Origin: an uncultured Lachnospiraceae bacterium | GTDB taxonomy: Bacteria > Bacillota > Clostridia > Lachnospirales > Lachnospiraceae | Assembly (NCBI GenBank): GCA_945929965.1 | Contig: CAMEOT010000008.1 | Span: forward strand, 28,850 to 92,849 | Reading direction: 5' to 3' | DNA length: 64,000 nt | Shown: positions 57,655 through 64,000 of the stretch, piece after piece | How positions within the stretch are numbered: position 1 is the stretch's first letter | Layout: the number at the start of each line of letters is the position of its first letter | Program-made: the position numbers and the translations under genes | Notes under the pieces: model-generated | Told to the model about the DNA's origin: nothing | Seen by the model: the letters and a program-made list of their open reading frames with translations, nothing else | The model's database searches: none

Positions 57655-59010
57655 ATGATACGAAACAAGAGTCTGGGGAAGAGGCTTCTGGCGGTGGGAC
57701 TTATGCTGATATTTAGCATGAGCGGCTGCGGAACATACAATGAGATAGAGTTAACAGGGAATGGAATAGGGAGTGGTGGAATAGAAGCTGCGGCAACGGT
57801 GGATCCTGTTGAGATGACCACTGACGGGGAAACAGCATCGGATGTCACGGGCGGAGATGCCACAGCCCAAGAAACTGCGGAGGAGACGAATAAGGTGCCC
57901 CCGGAGCCTTCCCCGGTGCCCCGGCAGGAAATGACTACTGCGGACCGCATGGTGGACCGGACGAAAGTGAAAGGAATCTATGTCACCGGTCCCAAGGCCG
58001 GCAGCGCCGGAATGGCAGATCTGATTGGACTGGTGGATGAGACGGAACTGAATGCTATGGTCATTGATGTGAAAAATGATGAAGGAAATGTGACGTTCCG
58101 GCTGACGAATGAGGAGATTACACAGAACATTCCCGTACTGGATCAGATATCCGAAATGCAGGCAGGAGTGCGCTACATCCGGGATATTCAGGCTCTGATG
58201 CAGGAACTGAAGGATCATAATATTTATACCATTGCGAGGATCGTATGTTTCAAGGATCCCATTCTGGCGGCGGCGAGACCGGAACTGGCACTGACGAAAC
58301 CGGATGGCAAGCCGGTGACGGATGCCAACGGCCTGGCATGGGTGAATCCATACAGGCAGGAGGTCTGGGAATATCTGACAGAACTTGCCGAGATGGCAGC
58401 TGACCTTGGATTCGATGAGATCCAGTACGATTATGTGCGTTTTCCGGTGGGATCGGATGCCAATGTGGCGGATTACGGTGTAGATATGGAAGCCTATCCG
58501 AAGAGACAGGCGATACAGGATTTTCTCGCCTATGCAGGAGACAGACTTCATGAAAAGGGATGCGTGGTTACGGCGGATGTCTTCGGCACTATCATCGGAA
58601 GTGAGACCGATGTGCAGACTGTAGGGCAGGATTATGCGGCGCTGGGACAGACTGTGGATGCCATCAGTCCCATGGTGTATCCCTCTCATTATGCGAACGG
58701 GGTATTCGGACTGAAAGTACCGGATGCGAATCCTTATGAGACAGTATTGGCGGCAATGCAGGGGTCCGTCGAAGAACTCCAGGAGATTTCGGAGGCAGAG
58801 CGGGCAGTGGTGAGACCCTGGCTGCAGGCATTTACCGCTACCTGGGTTCCGGGGCATATTTCTTATAACGGAACACAGATTAGAGAACAGATTCAGGCAG
58901 TTTATGATGCCGGTTATGAAGAATGGATCCTGTGGAATGCAACGAACCGTTACTCCGCGGAAGGACTGCTTGGTGCAGATGAGGTAGAGGATAATGAAAA
59001 TAATCAATAA
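57655..59010 (+). CDS. Lipoprotein with DUF4015 putative glycoside hydrolase domain
   Basis: 451 residues from ATG 57655 after CAGGGAGAATACTG; an upstream ATG at 57622 has no good site. The signal peptide ends in a lipobox (MSGC, Cys about 25). A Thr/Glu-rich linker is followed by the DUF4015 barrel: VKGIYVTGPKAG, LNAMVIDVKNDEGNV, YTIARIVCFKDP, FDEIQYDYVRFPVG and SPMVYPSHYANGVFG. The domain is predicted to be a glycoside hydrolase acting on cell-surface or extracellular glycans; the substrate is unknown. The 3' end overlaps the next gene by 17 bases. Confidence 0.85.
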   Translation: MIRNKSLGKRLLAVGLMLIFSMSGCGTYNEIELTGNGIGSGGIEAAATVDPVEMTTDGETASDVTGGDATAQETAEETNKVPPEPSPVPRQEMTTADRMVDRTKVKGIYVTGPKAGSAGMADLIGLVDETELNAMVIDVKNDEGNVTFRLTNEEITQNIPVLDQISEMQAGVRYIRDIQALMQELKDHNIYTIARIVCFKDPILAAARPELALTKPDGKPVTDANGLAWVNPYRQEVWEYLTELAEMAADLGFDEIQYDYVRFPVGSDANVADYGVDMEAYPKRQAIQDFLAYAGDRLHEKGCVVTADVFGTIIGSETDVQTVGQDYAALGQTVDAISPMVYPSHYANGVFGLKVPDANPYETVLAAMQGSVEELQEISEAERAVVRPWLQAFTATWVPGHISYNGTQIREQIQAVYDAGYEEWILWNATNRYSAEGLLGADEVEDNENNQ

Positions 59011-59602
59011 GATCATGACAGGAATCGCAGTGCTCTGTCTGCTATTGTGTGGCGGAGTTCTGGCGTTTGCCCTAAATCCGGACATGACCGGTTCGTTGGC
59101 ACAGATGCTGTATGGAACCGAAAACAATGCAGAGGCTGTAACAGAGGCAGCAGAGGAAATCGGAAATCCCAGCAATATAGGTACAGATGGAAGTGTTTCG
59201 GTAACGCTGCCGGATCAGCTTGAAAACAGTCTGAGTGATTACATCAATCCGAATCCCCAGGAACCCCTGCGATATCCCAGCGGTAATACCGGAAGCTCCG
59301 ACAGCGGTACTGTAGCCACACCGGCTCCCAGAAGTGACGCTGTGACGGATTTAAACTCTTATTATGCGAACTGTATTACACAGTTAAGCATTCTGGGGAG
59401 CGGAGATCAGCATTTTGACAATGTGGTTCCCAAGAGTCTGTGGAGTACCATTGAGCAGGCGTATAATACCGGAGCCTATGAGCAGGGATATGTGTCGGAG
59501 GTACTGAAAAAGCTTGGCATGGACAACTTTGCGATTCAGCTGCAACTGGTAGATCTCGGGGATGGGTATTACAGAGTATATCACAATGTGGTGACTTATT
59601 AG
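58994..59602 (+). CDS. Secreted or membrane-anchored hypothetical protein
   Basis: 202 residues overlapping the DUF4015 lipoprotein gene. The N-terminus KIINKIMTGIAVLCLLLCGG is a signal peptide or anchor. A Ser/Gly/Thr/Pro linker (about residues 50-115) precedes a folded C-terminal part (YYANCITQLSILGSGDQHFD, YRVYHNVVTY). No family recognised. Coupling to the lipoprotein gene suggests a joint role at the cell surface. A terminator follows. Confidence 0.6.
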   Translation: MKIINKIMTGIAVLCLLLCGGVLAFALNPDMTGSLAQMLYGTENNAEAVTEAAEEIGNPSNIGTDGSVSVTLPDQLENSLSDYINPNPQEPLRYPSGNTGSSDSGTVATPAPRSDAVTDLNSYYANCITQLSILGSGDQHFDNVVPKSLWSTIEQAYNTGAYEQGYVSEVLKKLGMDNFAIQLQLVDLGDGYYRVYHNVVTY

Positions 59603-59635
59603 AGATTTGATGGTTCAGAGAAAATCAATCAAGAG

Positions 59636-59676
59636 GAACACTGTTATCAAAAAAAGGATTTCAGTGTTCTTTTTTG
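59636..59676 (+). terminator. Terminator after the DUF4015 unit
   Basis: GAACACTG (59636-59643) pairs with CAGTGTTC (59662-59669), followed by seven T residues. Confidence 0.8.
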
Positions 59677-59736
59677 TTTGCATTGTAAGAATATATAATA
59701 TTTAATAAATAATATTAAGAACCATTACTAATATTA

Positions 59737-59765
59737 TTGACTAATAATTATGAATACGATATAAT
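59737..59765 (+). promoter_or_regulatory. Sigma-A-type promoter of the flavin reductase gene
   Basis: TTGACT (59737-59742), 17-base spacer, TATAAT (59760-59765), about 98 bases before the start codon, in an AT-rich region without frames. Confidence 0.75.
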
Positions 59766-59863
59766 CTTAATAAAGAAATAAATAAAACAGATCAGGAGTG
59801 TCATACTACATAGAAATAGCGTAGGCAGTATGGCAGATAGAAAATAGAAAAAGGAGAGATCTT

Positions 59864-60487
59864 ATGGATAAAAAAGCAATGTACAAATTAAGTTATGGAT
59901 TATATGTGGTAACTACGAGAAATGCAGAGAAAGCAAACGGCTGTATCGTCAATACCGCGATCCAGGCGGCTTCCACTCCGAATCAGATCTGCGTCTGCAT
60001 TAACAAGGCAAACTATACCCACGATATGCTGTTAAAAACAGGTGTGTTTAATGTATCCGTACTCAGCAGGACGGCAGAGTTTCCACTGTATGAGCGGTTT
60101 GGCTTTCAGTCAGGCAGGGAAGTGGATAAATTTGCGGATTATACAGCATATAAAAATGCAGAGAACGGCGTGCCCTATATCACAGAAGGCACTAACGCAT
60201 ACATTGCAGTGAAAGTTACTCAGACCGTGGATCTGGGATCTCATACTATGTTCATCGGAGAAGTGACGGAGATGGAAGTATTAAGTGAAGAGCCATCCGC
60301 AAACTATGAGTATTATCAGGAAAATGTAAAACCCAAGCCGGTAGATACAGGGAAGACTGTGGACGGTCAGACAGTATGGCGTTGCACCATCTGTGGCTAT
60401 GAGTATGTGGGAGAGGAACTGCCCGAGGATTTTATCTGTCCATTGTGTAAGCATCCGGCATCTGATTTTGAAAAAGTGATAAAGTAA
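59864..60487 (+). CDS. Flavin reductase fused to rubredoxin (Hrb type)
   Basis: 207 residues, site AAAAGGAGAGATCTT. The first 160 residues are a flavin-reductase-like FMN-binding barrel (LSYGLYVVTTRNAEKANGC, VNTAIQAASTPN, FNVSVLSRTAEFPLYERFGF). The C-terminal rubredoxin has WRCTICGYEYVG and ICPLCKHPASDFE, with the four Cys ligands for iron. Known Hrb proteins pass electrons from NAD(P)H oxidoreductases to oxygen- or NO-reducing flavodiiron proteins in anaerobes. It is in line with lactate dehydrogenase (20 bp apart), perhaps only as a read-through operon. Confidence 0.9.
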   Translation: MDKKAMYKLSYGLYVVTTRNAEKANGCIVNTAIQAASTPNQICVCINKANYTHDMLLKTGVFNVSVLSRTAEFPLYERFGFQSGREVDKFADYTAYKNAENGVPYITEGTNAYIAVKVTQTVDLGSHTMFIGEVTEMEVLSEEPSANYEYYQENVKPKPVDTGKTVDGQTVWRCTICGYEYVGEELPEDFICPLCKHPASDFEKVIK

Positions 60488-60507
60488 AATGACAGGAGGT
60501 CAGAATT

Positions 60508-61458
60508 ATGAGTATTGACAGTAGAAAGGTAGTTGTAGTGGGCTGCGGATTTGTGGGATCTTCTTCCGCGTTTGCCCTGATGCAGAGTAAGCTTTTTTCG
60601 GAAATGGTATTGATCGATGCCGATCATGATCGTGCGGAAGGAGAAGCTATGGATATCAGTCATGGCATGGCATTTGCCAGCCCCATGAAGATATATGCGG
60701 GTTCTTATGATGATATTACGGACGCCGCAGTCATTGTGATCACCGCCGGTGCTAACCAGAAGCCCGACGAGACGAGACTGGATCTGATCCGGAAAAACAG
60801 TGCCATTATGAAGTCCATTATCGGGGAGATCAAAAAGAGACCCTTTGAAGGAATCCTGCTCATTGTCTCCAATCCGGTAGACATTCTGACTTATATAGCC
60901 CTGAAGGAATCCGGCTATCCGACCAACCGGGTCATCGGCTCCGGAACGGTATTGGATACCGGCAGATTCCGGTATGAACTGGGAGAACATCTGGGAGTGG
61001 ACAGCAGAAGTATTCATGCCTTTATTATCGGCGAACATGGAGACAGCGAACTGGCAGCCTGGAGCGAGGCGAGAGTCGGTGGCATGCCTATCAACGATTT
61101 CTGTGAATTGCGGGGACATTATGACCATGAGTCATCCATGGAGAAAATATTTAACAGTGTGAAAAACAGTGCCTATGAGATCATTGCGAGAAAGCACGCA
61201 ACCTATTACGGAATTGCTATGGCTGTATGCAGGATCTGCGCAGCAATTGTCCGTAATGAGCAGTCCATTCTGCCGGTATCCAGCCTGATGATGGGAGAGT
61301 ACGGACTGGAGAATGTGGTGTTAAGCATTCCCGCTGTGGTGGATGAAAACGGTATTGAGACGGTGGTTCCTATTGAATTAAATGAGACAGAACTGTCAAA
61401 ACTGCAGCAATCGGCAGCTGTATTGAAGAAAGTGATAGCGGAATTTTATCCGGATTAG
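60508..61458 (+). CDS. ldh: L-lactate dehydrogenase
   Basis: 316 residues, site GACAGGAGGTCAGAATT. The NAD-binding motif is VVVVGCGFVGSSSAFAL. The specificity loop reads TAGANQKPDETRLDL, with Gln in the lactate-type position and the catalytic Arg. IGEHGDSE holds the catalytic His (about residue 177). It reduces pyruvate to lactate to regenerate NAD. The stop overlaps by 4 bases the 3' end of the convergent Crp/Fnr gene. Confidence 0.92.
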   Translation: MSIDSRKVVVVGCGFVGSSSAFALMQSKLFSEMVLIDADHDRAEGEAMDISHGMAFASPMKIYAGSYDDITDAAVIVITAGANQKPDETRLDLIRKNSAIMKSIIGEIKKRPFEGILLIVSNPVDILTYIALKESGYPTNRVIGSGTVLDTGRFRYELGEHLGVDSRSIHAFIIGEHGDSELAAWSEARVGGMPINDFCELRGHYDHESSMEKIFNSVKNSAYEIIARKHATYYGIAMAVCRICAAIVRNEQSILPVSSLMMGEYGLENVVLSIPAVVDENGIETVVPIELNETELSKLQQSAAVLKKVIAEFYPD

Positions 61459-62102
61459 TCTAAAGGTTTTAATAATGTGAAATGACTGCGCTGTGTCTGC
61501 AGGATCCCAAGCTTTGTAAGCTTGCCGAGTTCCGCGGACATGGCGCTTCTTTCTACTCCCAGATAATCCGCCAGTTCTTGACGGTTGAAGGGGATGGTGA
61601 AATCGTTGGAACCTTTCATTTTTGCCTGATCGGTCAGGTACGCCATTAGTTTTTCTCTGGTGGTTTTGCGGGAGGTATATTTGATTTTCTGGTTCAGATA
61701 CATGTTGTTTTGTGCCACGATCCCCAAGAGATTGCGGATCAGGGTATGGTGAAACTCACAGCCGTTGTCACAGGTATTCAACAGTTTTTTCCCATTTAAA
61801 AACATAATATTGCAATCCTCCGCAGCCACGATATCCACAGGAAGATAAGGAATCCCGGCACAGACAAAGGCCTCCCCGAACAGGGAGCCCGCGAAGATGG
61901 AGGCAGTAATATTACGGTTGCCGTAGTAATCATCCTGCAATATGTGAATGGAACCTGATTCAATGATTCCGATAAAATCCGCCGGATCACCGGCATGCCT
62001 GATATACGCCTCCTTTTGATAGGATTTTGTATAGGCGTGCAGTCGCTTCAGCATAATGGGAATATCTTCGGGTAAAATGTTCTGAAAAAGAGGATTGCTC
62101 AT
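61455..62102 (-). CDS. Crp/Fnr-family transcription regulator
   Basis: 215 residues. The N-terminal cyclic-nucleotide-binding-like barrel (FIGIIESGSIHILQDDYYG, ASIFAGSLFGEAFVCAGIPY) and dimer helix lead to the winged helix FNRQELADYLGVERSAMSAE. There is no N-terminal Cys cluster as in oxygen-sensing Fnr, so the signal may be nitric oxide, redox state or a small ligand. The palindrome TGTTGGAAAACCAACA lies 16 bases upstream of its start. A second such site precedes the ferredoxin gene, giving a small regulon. Confidence 0.88.
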   Translation of the reverse strand: MSNPLFQNILPEDIPIMLKRLHAYTKSYQKEAYIRHAGDPADFIGIIESGSIHILQDDYYGNRNITASIFAGSLFGEAFVCAGIPYLPVDIVAAEDCNIMFLNGKKLLNTCDNGCEFHHTLIRNLLGIVAQNNMYLNQKIKYTSRKTTREKLMAYLTDQAKMKGSNDFTIPFNRQELADYLGVERSAMSAELGKLTKLGILQTQRSHFTLLKPLD

Positions 62103-62117
62103 AATAAAATCTCCTTT

Positions 62118-62160
62118 TGTTGGAAAACCAACATACTTGATGGGATGATTCTAGTATAAT
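62118..62160. promoter_or_regulatory. Crp/Fnr-type operator and cupin-gene promoter
   Basis: TGTTGG-AAAA-CCAACA (62118-62133) is a perfect 6-bp inverted repeat. On the plus strand TATAAT lies at 62155-62160 and no -35 is present. With a start at about 62167 the palindrome is centred near -41.5, the class II activator position. It also overlaps the regulator's own upstream region. Confidence 0.75.
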
Positions 62161-62203
62161 CCCCTCAGAAAGTCAAGGAGAGTTCAGGAAAGGAAGGATA
62201 ACG

Positions 62204-62527
62204 ATGTATAAAAATATTGAAAAACAGACGAAATTAAATCTGAAGGAGCTGGTGAAATACCAGGAGGGGCAGGTAGTCAGCAAGACTCTTGTACAGAACG
62301 ACTATGTGAGTATGACGATTTTTTCCTTTGACAAGGGCGAGGAAATCTCCACCCATGCAGCAGGCGGTGATGCTATGGTAACCGTTTTGGAAGGCAAGGG
62401 CAGATTCACCGTAGGCGGCGAAGTATTCTACGTGGAAGAGGGCGAGACTCTGATCATGCCCAAGGATATCCCTCACGCAGTATACGGTGAGGAGAGATTC
62501 AAGATGCAGCTGACAGTATCTTTCTGA
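62204..62527 (+). CDS. Small cupin-domain protein
   Basis: 107 residues, site AAAGGAAGGATAACG. The cupin motifs are SFDKGEEISTHAAGGDAMVT (a G-x5-H-x-A/x-H variant with only one His visible) and EEGETLIMPKDIPHAVYG (the second His). It is a single-domain beta-barrel, probably binding a metal or small ligand. It is divergent from the Crp/Fnr regulator with a shared operator, so it likely belongs to the redox or nitrosative-stress response controlled by it. The ligand is unknown. Confidence 0.8.
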   Translation: MYKNIEKQTKLNLKELVKYQEGQVVSKTLVQNDYVSMTIFSFDKGEEISTHAAGGDAMVTVLEGKGRFTVGGEVFYVEEGETLIMPKDIPHAVYGEERFKMQLTVSF

Positions 62528-62590
62528 GTTGTAGAAAAAATGCTGTTCTCTTTTAAGGTTTGTGCAAAATACTGTTTGTTTGGATTTCTT

Positions 62591-62633
62591 TGTTGGAAAA
62601 ACAACATAATGAAATTCTGGATTTTGCAATACT
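62591..62633 (+). promoter_or_regulatory. Second Crp/Fnr-type operator, before the ferredoxin gene
   Basis: TGTTGG-AAAA-ACAACA (62591-62606) repeats the upstream palindrome with one mismatch. AATACT at 62628-62633 is a possible -10, again putting the operator centre near -41.5 to a start at about 62640. No -35 is seen, as expected for activator-dependent expression. Confidence 0.65.
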
Positions 62634-62738
62634 GATCTTGTGATGAAACATAAGACGAATAATTAAGGTCAGATGTTTAGAAAAGTAAATGATGATTTAG
62701 AGACAAGCTAAGAGCATAGAAAAACCGAGGAGGAAAAT

Positions 62739-63476
62739 ATGATCCGAAAAATCATTCATATTGATGAAGAAAAATGCAATGGCTGCGGTATTTGTGCGTC
62801 TGCATGTCATGAGGGTGCGATAGATATTATTGATGGTAAGGCAAAGCTGGTCAGAGAGCATTTCTGCGATGGGTTTGGCGACTGTCTGCCCGGATGCCCG
62901 ACGGGAGCCATTACTTTCGAAGAGCGGGAGGCACCTGCCTATGATGAGGCGGCAGTGAAACAGGCACAGCAGTTGAAGCAGAAGGAAAAAATGCAGCGGG
63001 AGGGTATGCAGATTCCGCATGGGGGATGCCCGGGAAGCCGTATACGACAGATGAACCGGAAGGAAGATTCAGCGGCAGTGACAGAAAACAGTAACGTCAA
63101 TGACGCAATCAGATCTCAGCTGCGCAACTGGCCGGTCCAGATCAAACTGGCACCGTTGCAGGCACCCTATTTTGATGGGGCAAAACTGCTCATTGCGGCA
63201 GACTGTACCGCCTATGCTTATGCGAATTTCCACAAAGAATTCATTCGCGGTAAAGTGACGCTGATCGGCTGTCCAAAGCTGGACGCGGTGAACTACAGTG
63301 AGAAACTGACAGAGATTCTGCAGAACAATGATATTCAGTCCGTGACTATTGTGCGCATGGAAGTACCCTGTTGCGGCGGCCTGGAAATGGCAGCAAAAAA
63401 GGCTATACAGGATAGCGGAAAGTTCCTGCCCTGGCAGGTAGTGACCATCTCCATTGATGGAGAGATTCTGGAATAA
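62739..63476 (+). CDS. 4Fe-4S ferredoxin-domain protein of the Hcp-associated type
   Basis: 245 residues, site CCGAGGAGGAAAAT. The N-terminal domain has two clusters: CNGCGICASACHEG and CDGFGDCLPGCPTG. A Gln/Lys-rich linker follows. The C-terminal part contains LLIAADCTAYAYANFHKEFI, LIGCPKLD and VPCCGGLEMA, with more Cys that may bind another cluster. Such proteins often sit next to hydroxylamine reductase (Hcp) genes in Clostridia. The regulator site upstream and the downstream Cys protein fit that scheme; hcp itself would have to lie beyond the window's right edge. Confidence 0.8.
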   Translation: MIRKIIHIDEEKCNGCGICASACHEGAIDIIDGKAKLVREHFCDGFGDCLPGCPTGAITFEEREAPAYDEAAVKQAQQLKQKEKMQREGMQIPHGGCPGSRIRQMNRKEDSAAVTENSNVNDAIRSQLRNWPVQIKLAPLQAPYFDGAKLLIAADCTAYAYANFHKEFIRGKVTLIGCPKLDAVNYSEKLTEILQNNDIQSVTIVRMEVPCCGGLEMAAKKAIQDSGKFLPWQVVTISIDGEILE

Positions 63477-63517
63477 AATATTTTTGCTGAAAGCAAGTGC
63501 CTAAAAAAGGAGATTGT

Positions 63518-63949
63518 ATGAAAATGCAGGGAGACAGCATCATCAGTGCCCTGATCGGGTTGGTGGGAGCCGTATCTAATAACGGAAAAACAGAGCAGAC
63601 CGACAGCGTGATCCGGGAAGCGCTTCTGTGTTTGACGGACACAGGCAGCGAGGAAGAAATGGTACAGAAGATACATGCAGAGAAATTCAGCATTGCGCCG
63701 GACTGTGCCACCTGCCTCAATCCCTGCGGCAATACTTCAGATTATGATATGACGCAATTTTATGCAGCAGATGCGAATGTCATCGCCGCAAAGCGGGATA
63801 TGATCGAGACCATTTGTAAAAAAATAGGGTTGTCGGAAAATGTCCCGGAGGATGTCTATCAAGGGATTGCCTATCTTGGGTATGATCTGGAACCGGAGGC
63901 TTATGCGCAGATACAGCAGAAGATTATATGCTATGATTCAATAAATTGA
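63518..63949 (+). CDS. Hypothetical protein with CX2CX3C motif, probably Fe-S or redox linked
   Basis: 143 residues from ATG 63518 after AAAAGGAGATTGT; the in-frame start at 63497 has a weaker site. Near residue 68 it has PDCATCLNPCGNTSDYDM, a CX2CX3C cluster reminiscent of the cluster-binding N-terminus of Hcp/CODH-family proteins but without the rest of such an enzyme. Otherwise helical. It follows the ferredoxin-type gene by 41 bp, in the same likely Crp/Fnr-controlled operon. Family not recognised. Confidence 0.6.
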   Translation: MKMQGDSIISALIGLVGAVSNNGKTEQTDSVIREALLCLTDTGSEEEMVQKIHAEKFSIAPDCATCLNPCGNTSDYDMTQFYAADANVIAAKRDMIETICKKIGLSENVPEDVYQGIAYLGYDLEPEAYAQIQQKIICYDSIN

Positions 63950-64000
63950 AAGTTACGAGCCATGCAAAGTCAAAACGAAAACAGCGATCTGGGAGCTTGC

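Noticed and set aside
57751..59175. Minus-strand open frame of 474 codons across the DUF4015 and following genes
   Set aside because: It is antisense to a gene with a lipobox and a clear domain, has no ribosome site, and its translation is rich in His, Ile, Arg and Ser without any domain pattern.

Overview
The window looks like a chromosome segment of an anaerobic gut Firmicute of the Clostridia, most likely Lachnospiraceae. This is inferred from strong AGGAGG-type ribosome sites, pyruvate phosphate dikinase, a rubredoxin-fused flavin reductase, an Hcp-type ferredoxin neighbourhood, LplB/YtcP sugar transporters and pectin-degrading enzymes. No 16S gene is present, so the genus is not fixed.

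1-17.4 kb: right-hand part of an integrated phage-like element, cut by the left edge. It carries early or replication genes (3' end of a RecT-type annealing protein, a sigma-like factor, a broken ssb, an ERCC4-type nuclease, a replisome-organiser-like protein). It also carries an unusual set of enzymes: two radical SAM proteins, a metallo-beta-lactamase-fold protein, an ASCH-like protein, a PAPS-reductase-like protein and two DNA methyltransferases. Several small Cys-rich proteins, two inverted single-gene cargo units and two tyrosine recombinases complete it. The right boundary is marked by a copy of a tRNA 3' end at 17324-17347. No capsid, tail or packaging genes are visible.

17.4-31.3 kb: core and accessory genes. 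These are a HicAB toxin-antitoxin operon whose promoter contains palindromes, a MarR-MATE unit with an operator inside its promoter, an aminoacyl-histidine dipeptidase and a threonine-aldolase-type enzyme. An intergenic stretch at 23.3-25.0 kb holds a highly structured 208-bp element, a small kinase-like gene, a frameshifted membrane-protein gene and a tandem array of 52-bp hairpin units. Two identical tRNA-Pro genes, a TetR regulator with oleate hydratase, and pyruvate phosphate dikinase (with an upstream cre match) follow.

31.3-42.1 kb: a glycoside operon (GH2, a DUF5107-TPR protein, GH35, MATE transporter) divergent from an AraC regulator. Two direct repeats 31 bp apart lie just before the promoter.

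42.1-55.3 kb: a rhamnogalacturonan-I / galactan oligosaccharide locus. A second AraC regulator is divergent from an LplB-YtcP-lipoprotein ABC importer, followed by GH105, CE12 acetylesterase, GH112 phosphorylase, GH28 and GH51. None of these enzymes has a signal peptide, so imported oligosaccharides appear to be taken apart in the cytosol: GH105 removes the unsaturated end sugar, CE12 deacetylates, GH28 removes galacturonate, GH112 phosphorolyses galactosyl-rhamnose and GH51 removes arabinose.

55.4-64 kb: a membrane diguanylate cyclase coupled to a Gfo/Idh/MocA oxidoreductase, a DUF4015 lipoprotein and a secreted partner, a flavin reductase-rubredoxin, lactate dehydrogenase, and a Crp/Fnr regulator. 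Matching palindromes lie in front of the divergent cupin gene and of a ferredoxin/Cys-protein pair, at spacing suggesting direct activation of both.
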